Shown here: one piece after another, positions 7,535 to 17,331 of the stretch
Position numbering within the stretch: the stretch's first letter is position 1
Layout: the number at the start of each line of letters is the position of its first letter
Source: an uncultured Porphyromonadaceae bacterium
GTDB taxonomy: Bacteria > Bacteroidota > Bacteroidia > Bacteroidales > Muribaculaceae
DNA: 64,000 bases
Direction: 5' to 3'
Assembly: GCA_902495245.1 (NCBI GenBank)
Contig: CABUWI010000008.1
Coordinates: forward strand, 102,898-166,897
Program-made: the position numbers and the translations under genes
The notes under the pieces: model-generated
The model's input: the letters and a program-made list of their open reading frames with translations, nothing else
The model's database searches: none
What the model was told of the DNA's origin: nothing

Positions 7535-10500
7535 CCGTTTGAATACCATGCGCGACAACATCGAGGCTATACGGATGGCGTTTAGCCTCGGTGTCAAAGG
7601 GCGCGGGGCGCAGACCGCCGAGGAACGGGAGGTGCTGCGCAAGTATGCCGGATTCGGCGGCCTGAAATGTATCCTCAATGACGCCAACGAGTTGGCAGAT
7701 GCCGCCAAGTGGAGCAAATCGGACATCGAGCTGTTTGCGCCTACGGTGGAACTGCGTCGGCTTATCCATGATTATTCAAAGGATGACAGGGAGTTTGCCG
7801 GGTACATGGATTCGCTCAAAGCCTCGGTGCTGACGGCGTTCTATACTCCCGCTCCGGTCATTGACGCCATTTCGGATGCTCTGAAAAATTCCGGGGTCGA
7901 GGTTAGGAGTTTTCTTGAACCGTCTGCCGGTCAGGGGGCATTTATCGACTCGTTTCTGCGCAATGACAGGTATCCCGGTGCCGAGGTATTGGCGTATGAG
8001 AAGGATTTGCTTACGGGCAAAATCCTGTCTGCCCTGCATCCGTCGATTCTGACCCGTGTAGAGGGTTTTGAAAAAATCGAGCGCGATTTCAACGGCTATT
8101 TCGATGTGGCCGCCTCAAATATTCCTTTCGGGGATTTTGCGGTTGCCGACCCTGCGTATGCCGTGAGCAAGGAGATTGCCTACCGACAATCGACCAAGGC
8201 CATACACAACTATTTCTTCCTCAAAGCACTCGACCAAGTGCGCGAGGGAGGACTCGTTGCCTTTATCGCCTCTCAGGGTGTGATGAACGCTGCTTCTCCG
8301 TTTGTAAGAATGGAACTTGTGAAACGTGCCGACCTTGTGGCGGCATTGCGTCTGCCAAACAATACGTTTAGCGACAATGCCGGAACCGATGCAGGGTCTG
8401 ACCTTATCATTCTGCAAAAACATACCGGCAAGAAAACGCTGTCGGCTGACGAGGAATTTTTCATCCAGTCGATTGTTGACCATGGCACCAAGGTGCCGGG
8501 CAACAAATATCTGATGGCGTTTCCTCAGAATGTGATATGCACGGATGCGAAGGTTGGCACGGACCCATTCGGCAAACCGGCTATCATCTATAAGCATGAG
8601 GGAGGTGTTGACGGCATAGCCCGTGATTTGCGGGATGCGCTCGATGACTCGTTGCGCCTGCGCCTTAATCTGGAATTGTATAATTCCAACGGCATCAAGC
8701 CGCCAACGCCTGACCCCGTAAAGCCTACTCCGACACCCAAGCCTAAACCGGAAATTAAGGCTGAGACACCGAAAGAAAAGCCTCTTGCCCAAAAGATTGA
8801 GCAGAAGAACGAGCCGCTGTTGAAGCAGTATCGAGAGATGAAAAAGAAACATCCTGATGCGATTCTTTTGTTCCGAGTCGGAGATTTCTATGAGATTTTC
8901 GGCGCGGATGCGGTACAGGCTTCCGAGGTGCTCGGAATAACCCTGACCCATCGGCAGAGCGGCGTTGACAGTCGTATCGAATTAGCCGGATTCCCTCACC
9001 ATGCCCTCGACACATATCTGCCCAAACTCGTGCGGGCCGGTCATCGTGTGGCTATCTGCGAGCAGTTGGAAGCCCCGAAGCTGAAAAAGACTACCAAGCA
9101 GAAGATTGTCGAGACTGTTACGCCTGACCAGCACCCGAAAGCAGAGCCAAAGCCCATAGAACCTCCTGAACCGGAACCTGCGCCTGTCGAAACCACGAAT
9201 ATAGAGCCTCGGCCCGAACCCGCCAAAGAGATAGAGACCGATGGCAGACCTGATTACTCGGATAATCCAGACCCTCGGTTATTTGCCTACAACCTTTTCG
9301 GCGAGTTGGAGCCAGTTCAGCCGAAGAACAACCGCCGTCAGCAAATGACGAGACCGGAGGGAAAAACGCAACCTGTAAAGGCAACAGGGTACCGGAAACT
9401 TTCTGATGAGGAGCTGGAATTATACGGCTCTCTGAACTGGGATGACAATCCGCCCATCAACGGCTTCTATGAGGCCATGATGTCGATAGCCCATGCCCAG
9501 ATAGCGGAACGTGAACGCCTGGCGGCGGAGCAGAAGGCGTCGCAGGAGGCGGCGGAAGCAGCCGGCATCGCTTCAGGAGAGACATATATCGAAAAGACCG
9601 AGGGCGATTTCATCCCCGGTGGCCGGGTCCGTCGTCCGAAAGTTACGGCAATACCAATCGAGCCGAAAGTTCCGGAGCGCGATATGTCGCCCCGTCCTTT
9701 CTCGGAGGATATTCAGTTCTTCCACCGCAACGGCTCTATGGTCGTGGATGGCGGTCAACTCGGCTTCCTGTCCGATGTGCGGAAGAACAGTGCCACTTTC
9801 ACACCTCTCAATGTCAAGTCGGAGCAGGAGAAACGAGCCATGTTGTATGTAACCCTCTCGGAAACATATCAGAAGCTCTACAACTACGAGGCCGAAACGC
9901 ATGAGGCAAGTGCCGAACTGCGCGAACACCTCAACCGGTATTATGACGAGTTTGTGGAAAGGTACGGCAATCTCAACGAAAGGCAGAATGTGAAATTTAT
10001 ATTAATGGATGCCAACGGGCGTGACGCTCTGGCATTGGAGCGCGGCGAAAACGGTCGCTTTGTCAAGGCCGACATTTTCGACCATCCCGTTTCATTCTCC
10101 ATTGACGAGGTTACCAGTGTCGATACACCAATGGAGGCACTGACCGCATCACTCAACAAATACGGCGAGGTCAATCTCGATTATATGTCAGGTCTGGTGG
10201 ATATGCCCGAAGAAAATCTGATTGACAGCTTGGAGGGACATATCTTTTATAACCCGCTGGTCAAAAATTTTGAAATCAGGGACAGGTTCATCGCCGGAAA
10301 TGTCGTAGCGAAAGCTGAGGCTGTCAGGGCATGGATTGACCGTGAGGAAGAACGGATAAAGGACTTTCCCGGCTATGACGGCGTAGAACCTTATATCGCT
10401 ATGTCGCAGGATTCTCTCAAAGCGTTGGAGGAAGCCCGGCCCCGCCGCATCGAGTTCAACGAGCTGGATTTCAATTTCGGAGAGCGTTGGATACCTACGG

Positions 10501-13500
10501 ACATATATTCCTCATATATGTCGTATCTTTATGAAACCGACATCAATATAACATACTCTTCCTCAATGGATGAGTATTCGGCTACGAACAGCCGTGGCAA
10601 CATGAAGATTTGGAAGGAGTTCTGCGTAAAGGGCTATTACCGCACATACGACGGCATGAGCCTTCTGAAACACGCGCTCCACAATACCGTGCCGGACATA
10701 AAGAAGTCAATCGGCAAAGACGATGACGGCCACGACATAAAGGTGCCCGACAACGAGGCGATACAGCTTGCCAACACCAAGATTGAGGAAATACGCAACA
10801 GGTTCAGCGAATGGCTCGAAGCCCAGTCGCCGGAGTTCAAGGAAAAACTTGTTGACCTATATAACGACAAGTTCAACTGTTTCGTGCGTCCGCAGTATGA
10901 CGGCAGTCATCAGACATTCCCTGATTTGAACATGAAAATGCTCGGAGACCGTTATGGAATCAGCTCCATTTATCAAAGTCAAAAGGACTGTATATGGATG
11001 CTGCTGCAAAACGGCGGCGGTATCGCGGATCACGAGGTGGGAACGGGTAAAACGCTGATAATGTGCATTGCAGCGCATGAGATGAAGCGTCTCGGACTTG
11101 CCCACAAGCCGATGATTATCGGTCTGAAAGCCAATGTAGCCGAAATAGCCATGACCTATCAGTCGGCTTACCCCAACGCCCGTATCCTGTTCGCCGATGA
11201 GAAGAGTTTCAAGGCTGACAAGCGCGTGGATTTCTTCAACAATATCAAGAATAACGACTATGATTGTGTTATCATGTCGCACGACCAGTTCGGCAAGATA
11301 CCGCAGTCGCCGGAGATGCAGCAGCAGATTCTTCAGGCAGAGCTTGATACGGTCGAGGAAAATCTTAATGTAATCAGGGAACAGGGCCACGACATCAGCC
11401 GCGGTATGCTCAAAGGTCTGATAAAGCGAAAGGAAAACCTGACCGCCAAGATTGCGACCATCCAGTACCAGATGGAGCAGGATAAGGACAATGTGGTGGA
11501 TTTCAAGCAGATGGGTATCGACCACATCTTTGTGGATGAATCGCACCAGTTCAAAAATCTGATGTTCAACACCCGGCATGACCGAGTGGCAGGATTGGGC
11601 AACTCGGAAGGCTCACAAAGAGCGTTGAATCTTCTTTACGCGATTCGCACAATCCAAGAGCGGACCGGCAAGGATTTGGGAGCCACTTTTCTCAGCGGAA
11701 CAACCATATCCAACAGTCTGACGGAGCTGTATCTGCTGTTCAAGTATCTGCGGCCCAATGAGCTTGAAAGGCAGGATATCCGGTGCTTCGATGCGTGGGC
11801 GGCAATATTCGCTAAAAAGACAACGGATTATGAGTTCAATGTGACCAATCACATTGTGGCGAAGGAGCGTTTCAGGTATTTCATCAAAGTGCCGGAATTA
11901 GCTGCCTTCTACAACGAGATAACCGACTACCGTACCGCCGAGGATGTGGGTGTTGACCGTCCGGTGAAGAACGAGATTCTTCATAATATCCCGCCGACAC
12001 CAGCACAGGAGGCTTTCATCGAGAAGCTGATGAAGTTTGCCGAGAGTGGCGATGCCACAATACTCGGGAGGGCACCATTATCCGAGGCCGAAGAAAAGGC
12101 AAAGATGCTGATTGCCACGGACTATGCCCGGAAAATGGCACTCGATATGCGCATGATTGACCCCGATGCTGAAGATGACCCGAACAACAAGGCTTCCCAC
12201 TGCGCCCGGATGATTGCGGAATATTATCACAGGTACGACACCCAGAAAGGCACTCAGTTTGTTTTCAGTGACCTCGGCACTTACAAGCCGGGCGAATGGA
12301 ATGTCTATTCCGAAATCAAGCGCAAGCTGGTGGAGGACTACGGTATCCCGGCCCATGAGATACGTTTCATTCAGGAGTGTAAGACGGAGCGCAGCCGCAA
12401 GGCGGTCATCGAGGCCATGAACAACGGCGACGTGCGCGTTCTTTTCGGCTCGACGTCGATGCTGGGCACGGGTGTAAACGCCCAACGTCGGTGTGTGGCG
12501 ATACATCATTGCGACACGCCGTGGCGTCCGAGTGACTTGCAGCAGCGCGACGGGCGTGGTGTCAGGGCCGGAAACGAGATTGCCAAGCTCTATGCCGACA
12601 ACAAGGTGGATGTAATCATTTACGCTGTGGAGAAATCGCTGGACTCCTACAAGTTCAACCTTCTTCACTGCAAGGCGACGTTTATCCACCAGCTAAAATC
12701 CGGGGCACTCGGAGCGCGTACAATCGACGAGGGGGCCATGGATGAGAAGAACGGCATGAATTTTTCGGAATATATGGCGATTCTCAGCGGCAATACCGAC
12801 CTTCTCGAAAAAGCCAAATTGGAGAAGCGTATCGCGGCTCTGGAGAGTGAGCGCAAATCATTCAATACGGACATAGCCGATTCGAGGTTCAAGTATCAGA
12901 CAGTCACCCACGACATTGCCAACAACGACGCGGCAATCAAGGGGATGAAGGAAGATTATGCCCGTTATGAGGGTGTGGTTCAACGAGACGGGGAAGGCAA
13001 CCCTGTAAACAGCCTCACCATAGACACCTGCCACTTGACAGACGAGAAGAACATGGGTATCCATCTTCAAGGGCTGGCACAGCGTACCGATACACATGGT
13101 CAATACCAGCGCATCGGAGAGGTCTATGGCTTCCCGATCAGCATTATATCGGAGCGGACACTCGTTGACGGCAGAGAAGGCATCCAGAACCGTTTTGTTG
13201 TCGAAGGCCACTACAAATACAAGTACAACAACGGATTCATCGCCATGAGTGATACCCATGCCGCCTGCATGAACTTTGTCAATGCGCTGGAGAGGATACC
13301 CGGAATCATCGAGCAGTATGAGAAAAAGACCCTCCAGCTCAGGGCTGACGCCTTGACGCTGCAATCCATAGTGGACAAGCAATGGGGAAAGGAGGATGAG
13401 TTGCGCAGCCTAAAGAGCGAACTGGCCGCGCTCGACCGTAAGATAGCTGCCGAACTTGCGCCAAAACATGATGAAGAAAGCGAGGGGAAATCCGTAGGTC

Positions 13501-13655
13501 GTGGAGAGAAGGCATCAGCCCGTCATGAGACGGTTTCCGAAGAACGGCAGCAGGGCAAACCGACTATGGTGGCGGAACCCCGCGCGACATATCGGAATAC
13601 TAACATATCCCCGGAATATTCAAGGCTACCTGTGTCAGGAGGCCGGAGGATTTAG
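7524..13655 (+). CDS. N6-adenine methylase / MutS-I / SNF2 helicase fusion protein
   Basis: 2043 residues from ATG 7524, overlapping the preceding gene. First comes a methyltransferase-like part (FLEPSAGQGAF about 130; NIPFGDF about 198, replacing NPPF/Y). Residues about 430-520 read as MutS domain I (LLFRVGDFYEIFGADA ... RVAICEQLE). After a long linker the SNF2-type helicase follows: DHEVGTGKT (Walker A, about 1170), DESHQ (motif II, about 1336), LSGTTISNS (motif III) and QRDGRGVRAG (motif VI, about 1674). Such giants are a hallmark of CTnDOT-family elements; they may modify or remodel element DNA, or counter host restriction. The mismatch-binding domain occurs without the MutS ATPase. The tail, from about 1980, is low complexity. 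Confidence 0.85.
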   Translation: MTYNRLNTMRDNIEAIRMAFSLGVKGRGAQTAEEREVLRKYAGFGGLKCILNDANELADAAKWSKSDIELFAPTVELRRLIHDYSKDDREFAGYMDSLKASVLTAFYTPAPVIDAISDALKNSGVEVRSFLEPSAGQGAFIDSFLRNDRYPGAEVLAYEKDLLTGKILSALHPSILTRVEGFEKIERDFNGYFDVAASNIPFGDFAVADPAYAVSKEIAYRQSTKAIHNYFFLKALDQVREGGLVAFIASQGVMNAASPFVRMELVKRADLVAALRLPNNTFSDNAGTDAGSDLIILQKHTGKKTLSADEEFFIQSIVDHGTKVPGNKYLMAFPQNVICTDAKVGTDPFGKPAIIYKHEGGVDGIARDLRDALDDSLRLRLNLELYNSNGIKPPTPDPVKPTPTPKPKPEIKAETPKEKPLAQKIEQKNEPLLKQYREMKKKHPDAILLFRVGDFYEIFGADAVQASEVLGITLTHRQSGVDSRIELAGFPHHALDTYLPKLVRAGHRVAICEQLEAPKLKKTTKQKIVETVTPDQHPKAEPKPIEPPEPEPAPVETTNIEPRPEPAKEIETDGRPDYSDNPDPRLFAYNLFGELEPVQPKNNRRQQMTRPEGKTQPVKATGYRKLSDEELELYGSLNWDDNPPINGFYEAMMSIAHAQIAERERLAAEQKASQEAAEAAGIASGETYIEKTEGDFIPGGRVRRPKVTAIPIEPKVPERDMSPRPFSEDIQFFHRNGSMVVDGGQLGFLSDVRKNSATFTPLNVKSEQEKRAMLYVTLSETYQKLYNYEAETHEASAELREHLNRYYDEFVERYGNLNERQNVKFILMDANGRDALALERGENGRFVKADIFDHPVSFSIDEVTSVDTPMEALTASLNKYGEVNLDYMSGLVDMPEENLIDSLEGHIFYNPLVKNFEIRDRFIAGNVVAKAEAVRAWIDREEERIKDFPGYDGVEPYIAMSQDSLKALEEARPRRIEFNELDFNFGERWIPTDIYSSYMSYLYETDINITYSSSMDEYSATNSRGNMKIWKEFCVKGYYRTYDGMSLLKHALHNTVPDIKKSIGKDDDGHDIKVPDNEAIQLANTKIEEIRNRFSEWLEAQSPEFKEKLVDLYNDKFNCFVRPQYDGSHQTFPDLNMKMLGDRYGISSIYQSQKDCIWMLLQNGGGIADHEVGTGKTLIMCIAAHEMKRLGLAHKPMIIGLKANVAEIAMTYQSAYPNARILFADEKSFKADKRVDFFNNIKNNDYDCVIMSHDQFGKIPQSPEMQQQILQAELDTVEENLNVIREQGHDISRGMLKGLIKRKENLTAKIATIQYQMEQDKDNVVDFKQMGIDHIFVDESHQFKNLMFNTRHDRVAGLGNSEGSQRALNLLYAIRTIQERTGKDLGATFLSGTTISNSLTELYLLFKYLRPNELERQDIRCFDAWAAIFAKKTTDYEFNVTNHIVAKERFRYFIKVPELAAFYNEITDYRTAEDVGVDRPVKNEILHNIPPTPAQEAFIEKLMKFAESGDATILGRAPLSEAEEKAKMLIATDYARKMALDMRMIDPDAEDDPNNKASHCARMIAEYYHRYDTQKGTQFVFSDLGTYKPGEWNVYSEIKRKLVEDYGIPAHEIRFIQECKTERSRKAVIEAMNNGDVRVLFGSTSMLGTGVNAQRRCVAIHHCDTPWRPSDLQQRDGRGVRAGNEIAKLYADNKVDVIIYAVEKSLDSYKFNLLHCKATFIHQLKSGALGARTIDEGAMDEKNGMNFSEYMAILSGNTDLLEKAKLEKRIAALESERKSFNTDIADSRFKYQTVTHDIANNDAAIKGMKEDYARYEGVVQRDGEGNPVNSLTIDTCHLTDEKNMGIHLQGLAQRTDTHGQYQRIGEVYGFPISIISERTLVDGREGIQNRFVVEGHYKYKYNNGFIAMSDTHAACMNFVNALERIPGIIEQYEKKTLQLRADALTLQSIVDKQWGKEDELRSLKSELAALDRKIAAELAPKHDEESEGKSVGRGEKASARHETVSEERQQGKPTMVAEPRATYRNTNISPEYSRLPVSGGRRI

Positions 13656-13676
13656 ATTCCGCTTTGCAGTTAACCG

Positions 13677-13721
13677 CACTTGGCGGTATATCCGGCACTC
13701 CGACGGATATGCCGCCAAGTG
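13677..13721. other. 18-bp hairpin after the giant helicase gene
   Basis: CACTTGGCGGTATATCCG (13677-13694) pairs with 13704-13721 at 17 of 18 positions plus one G-T, around a 9-nt loop. No T-run follows. It is the only distinct feature in the first part of the 13656-14140 gap, which is otherwise AT-rich and without a gene I can support. It may end transcription or protect the mRNA. Confidence 0.6.
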
Positions 13722-14140
13722 TCACTTTGATATTGTCAGGCTGTTAAATCAGGTGATACACCCATATTTGCATATAAATATGTCATATAAACGGGATTAT
13801 AATAGATATTAATAGTATAATTATCTAAATATCAATGCAATATTTAGATTACGGCGTGAATGTATCAAAGAAATGAGATTAAACACGCCCGGAACTGCGG
13901 TTTATTCAGCAAGCACGGTTTATGCCGGGGAGCGGCCTGTTATCCCAATATAGCCAATAGCCATCCGGTTGGAGGATATTCAATATGACAGGGGCAATAC
14001 TTTAATTATCAAGGTGTATGTTGCTGATACTATAATAATAAGGTGAATATTGAAAGAGTCATGAGTATGGCTCTATAATTTCAAAGGAAACAAACAACAC
14101 CCCAAATGTTAATAATAGTTAAACATTGAAGATTTTGGAT

Positions 14141-14178
14141 TTTACATATTATGTGTAACGTAAATTTCATTATCTTTG
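14141..14178 (+). promoter_or_regulatory. Promoter and operator-like site of the toxin operon
   Basis: TTTACATAT, 6 nt, TAACGTAAA (14141-14164), then a -7 box TATCTTTG at 14171-14178. The 24-bp element matches the site at 29948-29971 at 20 positions. A leader of about 140 nt precedes the ATG at 14323. Confidence 0.65.
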
Positions 14179-14322
14179 CAACATAGTTCAGGCCGCAGGG
14201 TATCCAATAGAGGGCAACCTTGATGCGTTCATCGCTCCCGACAATTGATACAAGCCTGAACCAAAGCAGATAAACCGATATAATACAATAACTTATGTTT
14301 AACCTCCTAACATCACTTGCGT

Positions 14323-17295
14323 ATGAAAAAAGTGCTACTCTTTTCAGGCCTGTGTGGTTTGTCTGCGCTCCTGCTGCTTGCCCGCTCTCCGGGCGGTGTA
14401 GAGGGAGTTGATGCCTGGTTCAAGGCCGCTCCGGTCTCAGGCAACCTGCAGGGCCGCTACCAATGGCTCGACTTTTCGGGCGATTCGGTGGTGCAGTATG
14501 CTCAGAACAGAGTTTCCGGCTCCTATGTGTTCACACAGGACAGGGCTCTGGTCAAGTCGCTAAATTTCAATCCGGCACTCGACTTCTCGAAAGGTGACAC
14601 CCCGAAATGGAGCGAGCTGCGTCGTTCGTCACTCATCCAAGGCACGTTTATCGGGGTGTTCGCGCCTTACACGTTCACAACCGAGGGAGTTGTCTATGGG
14701 GTCGCAAGCGGTGACGGAGGCGGCAGTCTCGTCACCAGCGACCAAATTGTAAGACCCGGAAGCATCGAGCCTCTCGACTATGGGGAGACCCACGGCGAGG
14801 ATTTGCTCTACACGGGAAAAGACTCCATACCTGAAAACATTTTCAAAGAACACGCCACAAAGGTGCTTACCTATTACCGTGCAGCCAACCCCAACACCTC
14901 AGTATGGGGCGGTCCCGGCGGCACGTTGACAATCGGTGGCGCGTATTCATCATCCGACGGGCATTTCAACGGCCCCTTCGACACCTCCAATTTCGACAAC
15001 AAGGGTTTTGAGGGATATTCCCCTGAGCTTCTTGTGTATAACCGCATCCTTACCCCGGGCGAAAGGAGGAAGGCCGAGAGCTATCTCGCCATGAAATACG
15101 GCGTGACCCTCAATGATTCCTATCTCGACGGTGACGGCAATCTTGTCTGGGACCGCGATGATGCCGGAGTCTATCACAACCGTGTCACTGCGATTTCAAG
15201 GAACAGGGCGGGTGACTTCCTCCAGCCCATGTCCGCGACTTCCTATGAGGAAGGGCCGGTATATGCCTCCCTGCCTGAAAACGACAGCTATCACCGTGCA
15301 AATTCATACGGACTTCCCTCCGAGAACCACCTTCTTGTAATGGGCCGGGAGTACGGGAATCCCATGCCGGACAAGCTGTCGGTGTTCTGGGGCGACGACG
15401 GCGGCGCGCTGGAGACATATACATCGCCAAACGACACCCTCTGGCATATTATGAACCGCACATGGCTGGTAAAGCCGAATATGCCCACGGTGGCCGACAC
15501 CACGGCTACACGCTGGAACGGCACAGGCATTACAGTCACACCCGAAGGCTTCCTTGACGTCATAAGTCAGGTGGAGAACACTCCCGGAACCGTGGTTACT
15601 CCGGAGCTGACGGATGGCACGGGATTCATCGGCTTCCAATGCCCGTATTCACACCCGGCGTTTGATGTCGGCTTCTCTAAGTCCGGCGACAGCGGATGTT
15701 CATACGGATTCCGCATAGGAAGCGACGGCAGTGTGAAGGCGATAACCGGAGGAGAGGCCGGAACAGCCAATATAGTGACGGATGTAAGCGGGGCTGAAAT
15801 CTCGGTGATGCTTTCAGACGGTACAGTGTATCTCCGTATTGACGGCGAGGGAAATGCCGGATATACGGTAGCGATTCCCGAGGATGCCAGAAATTCGGCG
15901 TATCGCGGCATAATAAGTGCCGAAAGTTCCGCAAATCCGTTATACCTGACCTCAGTCCGCTCCAACGGAGCTGTCGAGACAGGCTATTTCGCGGAACTGG
16001 CCCATAACCTCACGCCTGAAAAAGAGTTTTACCATTACAGCCGCAACCGTACCGTCATGCTTATTGATCCGACCGGCGAGGGGCGTTTTGACACCGGCAA
16101 TACCGTCATGGTACGCTGTACGCCACCGGATATATCACGAGGCAAGACAATGTTCCACAATATATTGTGGGATGCTGACGGTAGCGGTTCCGATATGTTC
16201 ACTTTTGCATATTTCGACGGTATAGACGCCGATGTTGACGTAGAGCCGACGACCTGCGTTGACGGTGTTCCGCAAAAAGACGGTGCCATAGACATTGGTA
16301 TCAATATCGGCACACCGATATACAAGTATTCGCTCACCGTTGACAGCGTTGCCGGCATGAAGAAAGACGACCTCGTGGCGAGTGGCAGTTTCATGGGCAA
16401 GACACACCGTATAGAGAACCTTGCTACCGGAACGTACACCCTCTCGGTTACACAGGGAGGCGGCAACGACATACACGGCAAGGGCAATCTTCTCTACTCC
16501 ACCTACTCACATACCGACCGCAGGTTTACGGGCGGCGATGTCGAGTGGACAGTAACCGAGACCGGCTCATGGTACCGTATCGGCGCAGAGCCTTCGGTTA
16601 ACGAGGACATTACCCAGTGGGGGTATGATGTGCGCGGTGACAAGGCATATTTCATACTTGACGGCTATACGAGTCTCACCCAAGGTGTGAACATAAAGCC
16701 CGGAGATACTCTCGGCCTGAGAATCAGCGGCATATATGTCCGTTGGTACCATAACGGGGAGGAAGTTCTCAAAAAGAGTGCCTGGACTCTCCGCTTGTGG
16801 AGGATGTGTATCAAATACGGCCGTGGAGACACCCATATCACCGGTATGACCATAAACGGCACACCCGTGGAGGACTTCGAGATTTACGGCAACGTCCAGA
16901 TCGAGACCCCGAAATCTACCACGGTGTCCTACACTGTCCATGTTGGAAACGGATGCGACCCGTCGATGCCCAACGGCGTAGAGCCCAAGCAGCTGGTTGT
17001 GATTGGCCAGTCTGACCCTCCCGGCGGCGACTATCCCGGAAATACCCGCAACAGCAGTCTTTCGGTTGATGCCGAGGACGGCACGGCCCACATCTTCAAC
17101 GCCATTCTTGACCGCGAACAGTCCGGCCCGGCCACACTCATGGTGTTCGACGCATCAGGCCGCCTCGTGTTCGAGGGAGAGATGGAGGGTTCCGACATCA
17201 AGACCAAGCGTTTCACAGTTCCGATGAACGGTGTGTATATCGTCAAGGCCATTACAGCCGAGGGCGAACATACCCAGAAGATTCTTGCGAAATAA
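14323..17295 (+). CDS. Secreted surface protein with type IX secretion C-terminal domain
   Basis: 990 residues from ATG 14323 (the in-frame TTG at 14317 is less likely). A signal peptide (KKVLLFSGLCGLSALLLLA) is followed by a region like those of Bacteroidota adhesin-type proteins, with the motif SPELLVYNRILTPGERRKAE and then YLAMKYGVTL, usually at the end of a LamG/concanavalin-like domain. The last about 75 residues (LMVFDASGRLVFEGEMEG ... GVYIVKAITAEGEHTQKILAK) match the T9SS sorting domain (TIGR04183 type). It would be exported by T9SS and left on the cell surface or released. The RHS gene starts 36 nt later, so the two are co-transcribed; it may anchor or present the RHS protein. Confidence 0.75.
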   Translation: MKKVLLFSGLCGLSALLLLARSPGGVEGVDAWFKAAPVSGNLQGRYQWLDFSGDSVVQYAQNRVSGSYVFTQDRALVKSLNFNPALDFSKGDTPKWSELRRSSLIQGTFIGVFAPYTFTTEGVVYGVASGDGGGSLVTSDQIVRPGSIEPLDYGETHGEDLLYTGKDSIPENIFKEHATKVLTYYRAANPNTSVWGGPGGTLTIGGAYSSSDGHFNGPFDTSNFDNKGFEGYSPELLVYNRILTPGERRKAESYLAMKYGVTLNDSYLDGDGNLVWDRDDAGVYHNRVTAISRNRAGDFLQPMSATSYEEGPVYASLPENDSYHRANSYGLPSENHLLVMGREYGNPMPDKLSVFWGDDGGALETYTSPNDTLWHIMNRTWLVKPNMPTVADTTATRWNGTGITVTPEGFLDVISQVENTPGTVVTPELTDGTGFIGFQCPYSHPAFDVGFSKSGDSGCSYGFRIGSDGSVKAITGGEAGTANIVTDVSGAEISVMLSDGTVYLRIDGEGNAGYTVAIPEDARNSAYRGIISAESSANPLYLTSVRSNGAVETGYFAELAHNLTPEKEFYHYSRNRTVMLIDPTGEGRFDTGNTVMVRCTPPDISRGKTMFHNILWDADGSGSDMFTFAYFDGIDADVDVEPTTCVDGVPQKDGAIDIGINIGTPIYKYSLTVDSVAGMKKDDLVASGSFMGKTHRIENLATGTYTLSVTQGGGNDIHGKGNLLYSTYSHTDRRFTGGDVEWTVTETGSWYRIGAEPSVNEDITQWGYDVRGDKAYFILDGYTSLTQGVNIKPGDTLGLRISGIYVRWYHNGEEVLKKSAWTLRLWRMCIKYGRGDTHITGMTINGTPVEDFEIYGNVQIETPKSTTVSYTVHVGNGCDPSMPNGVEPKQLVVIGQSDPPGGDYPGNTRNSSLSVDAEDGTAHIFNAILDREQSGPATLMVFDASGRLVFEGEMEGSDIKTKRFTVPMNGVYIVKAITAEGEHTQKILAK

Positions 17296-17331
17296 CCGGA
17301 AACAACACAGTAACAACATAATAAACCGATT

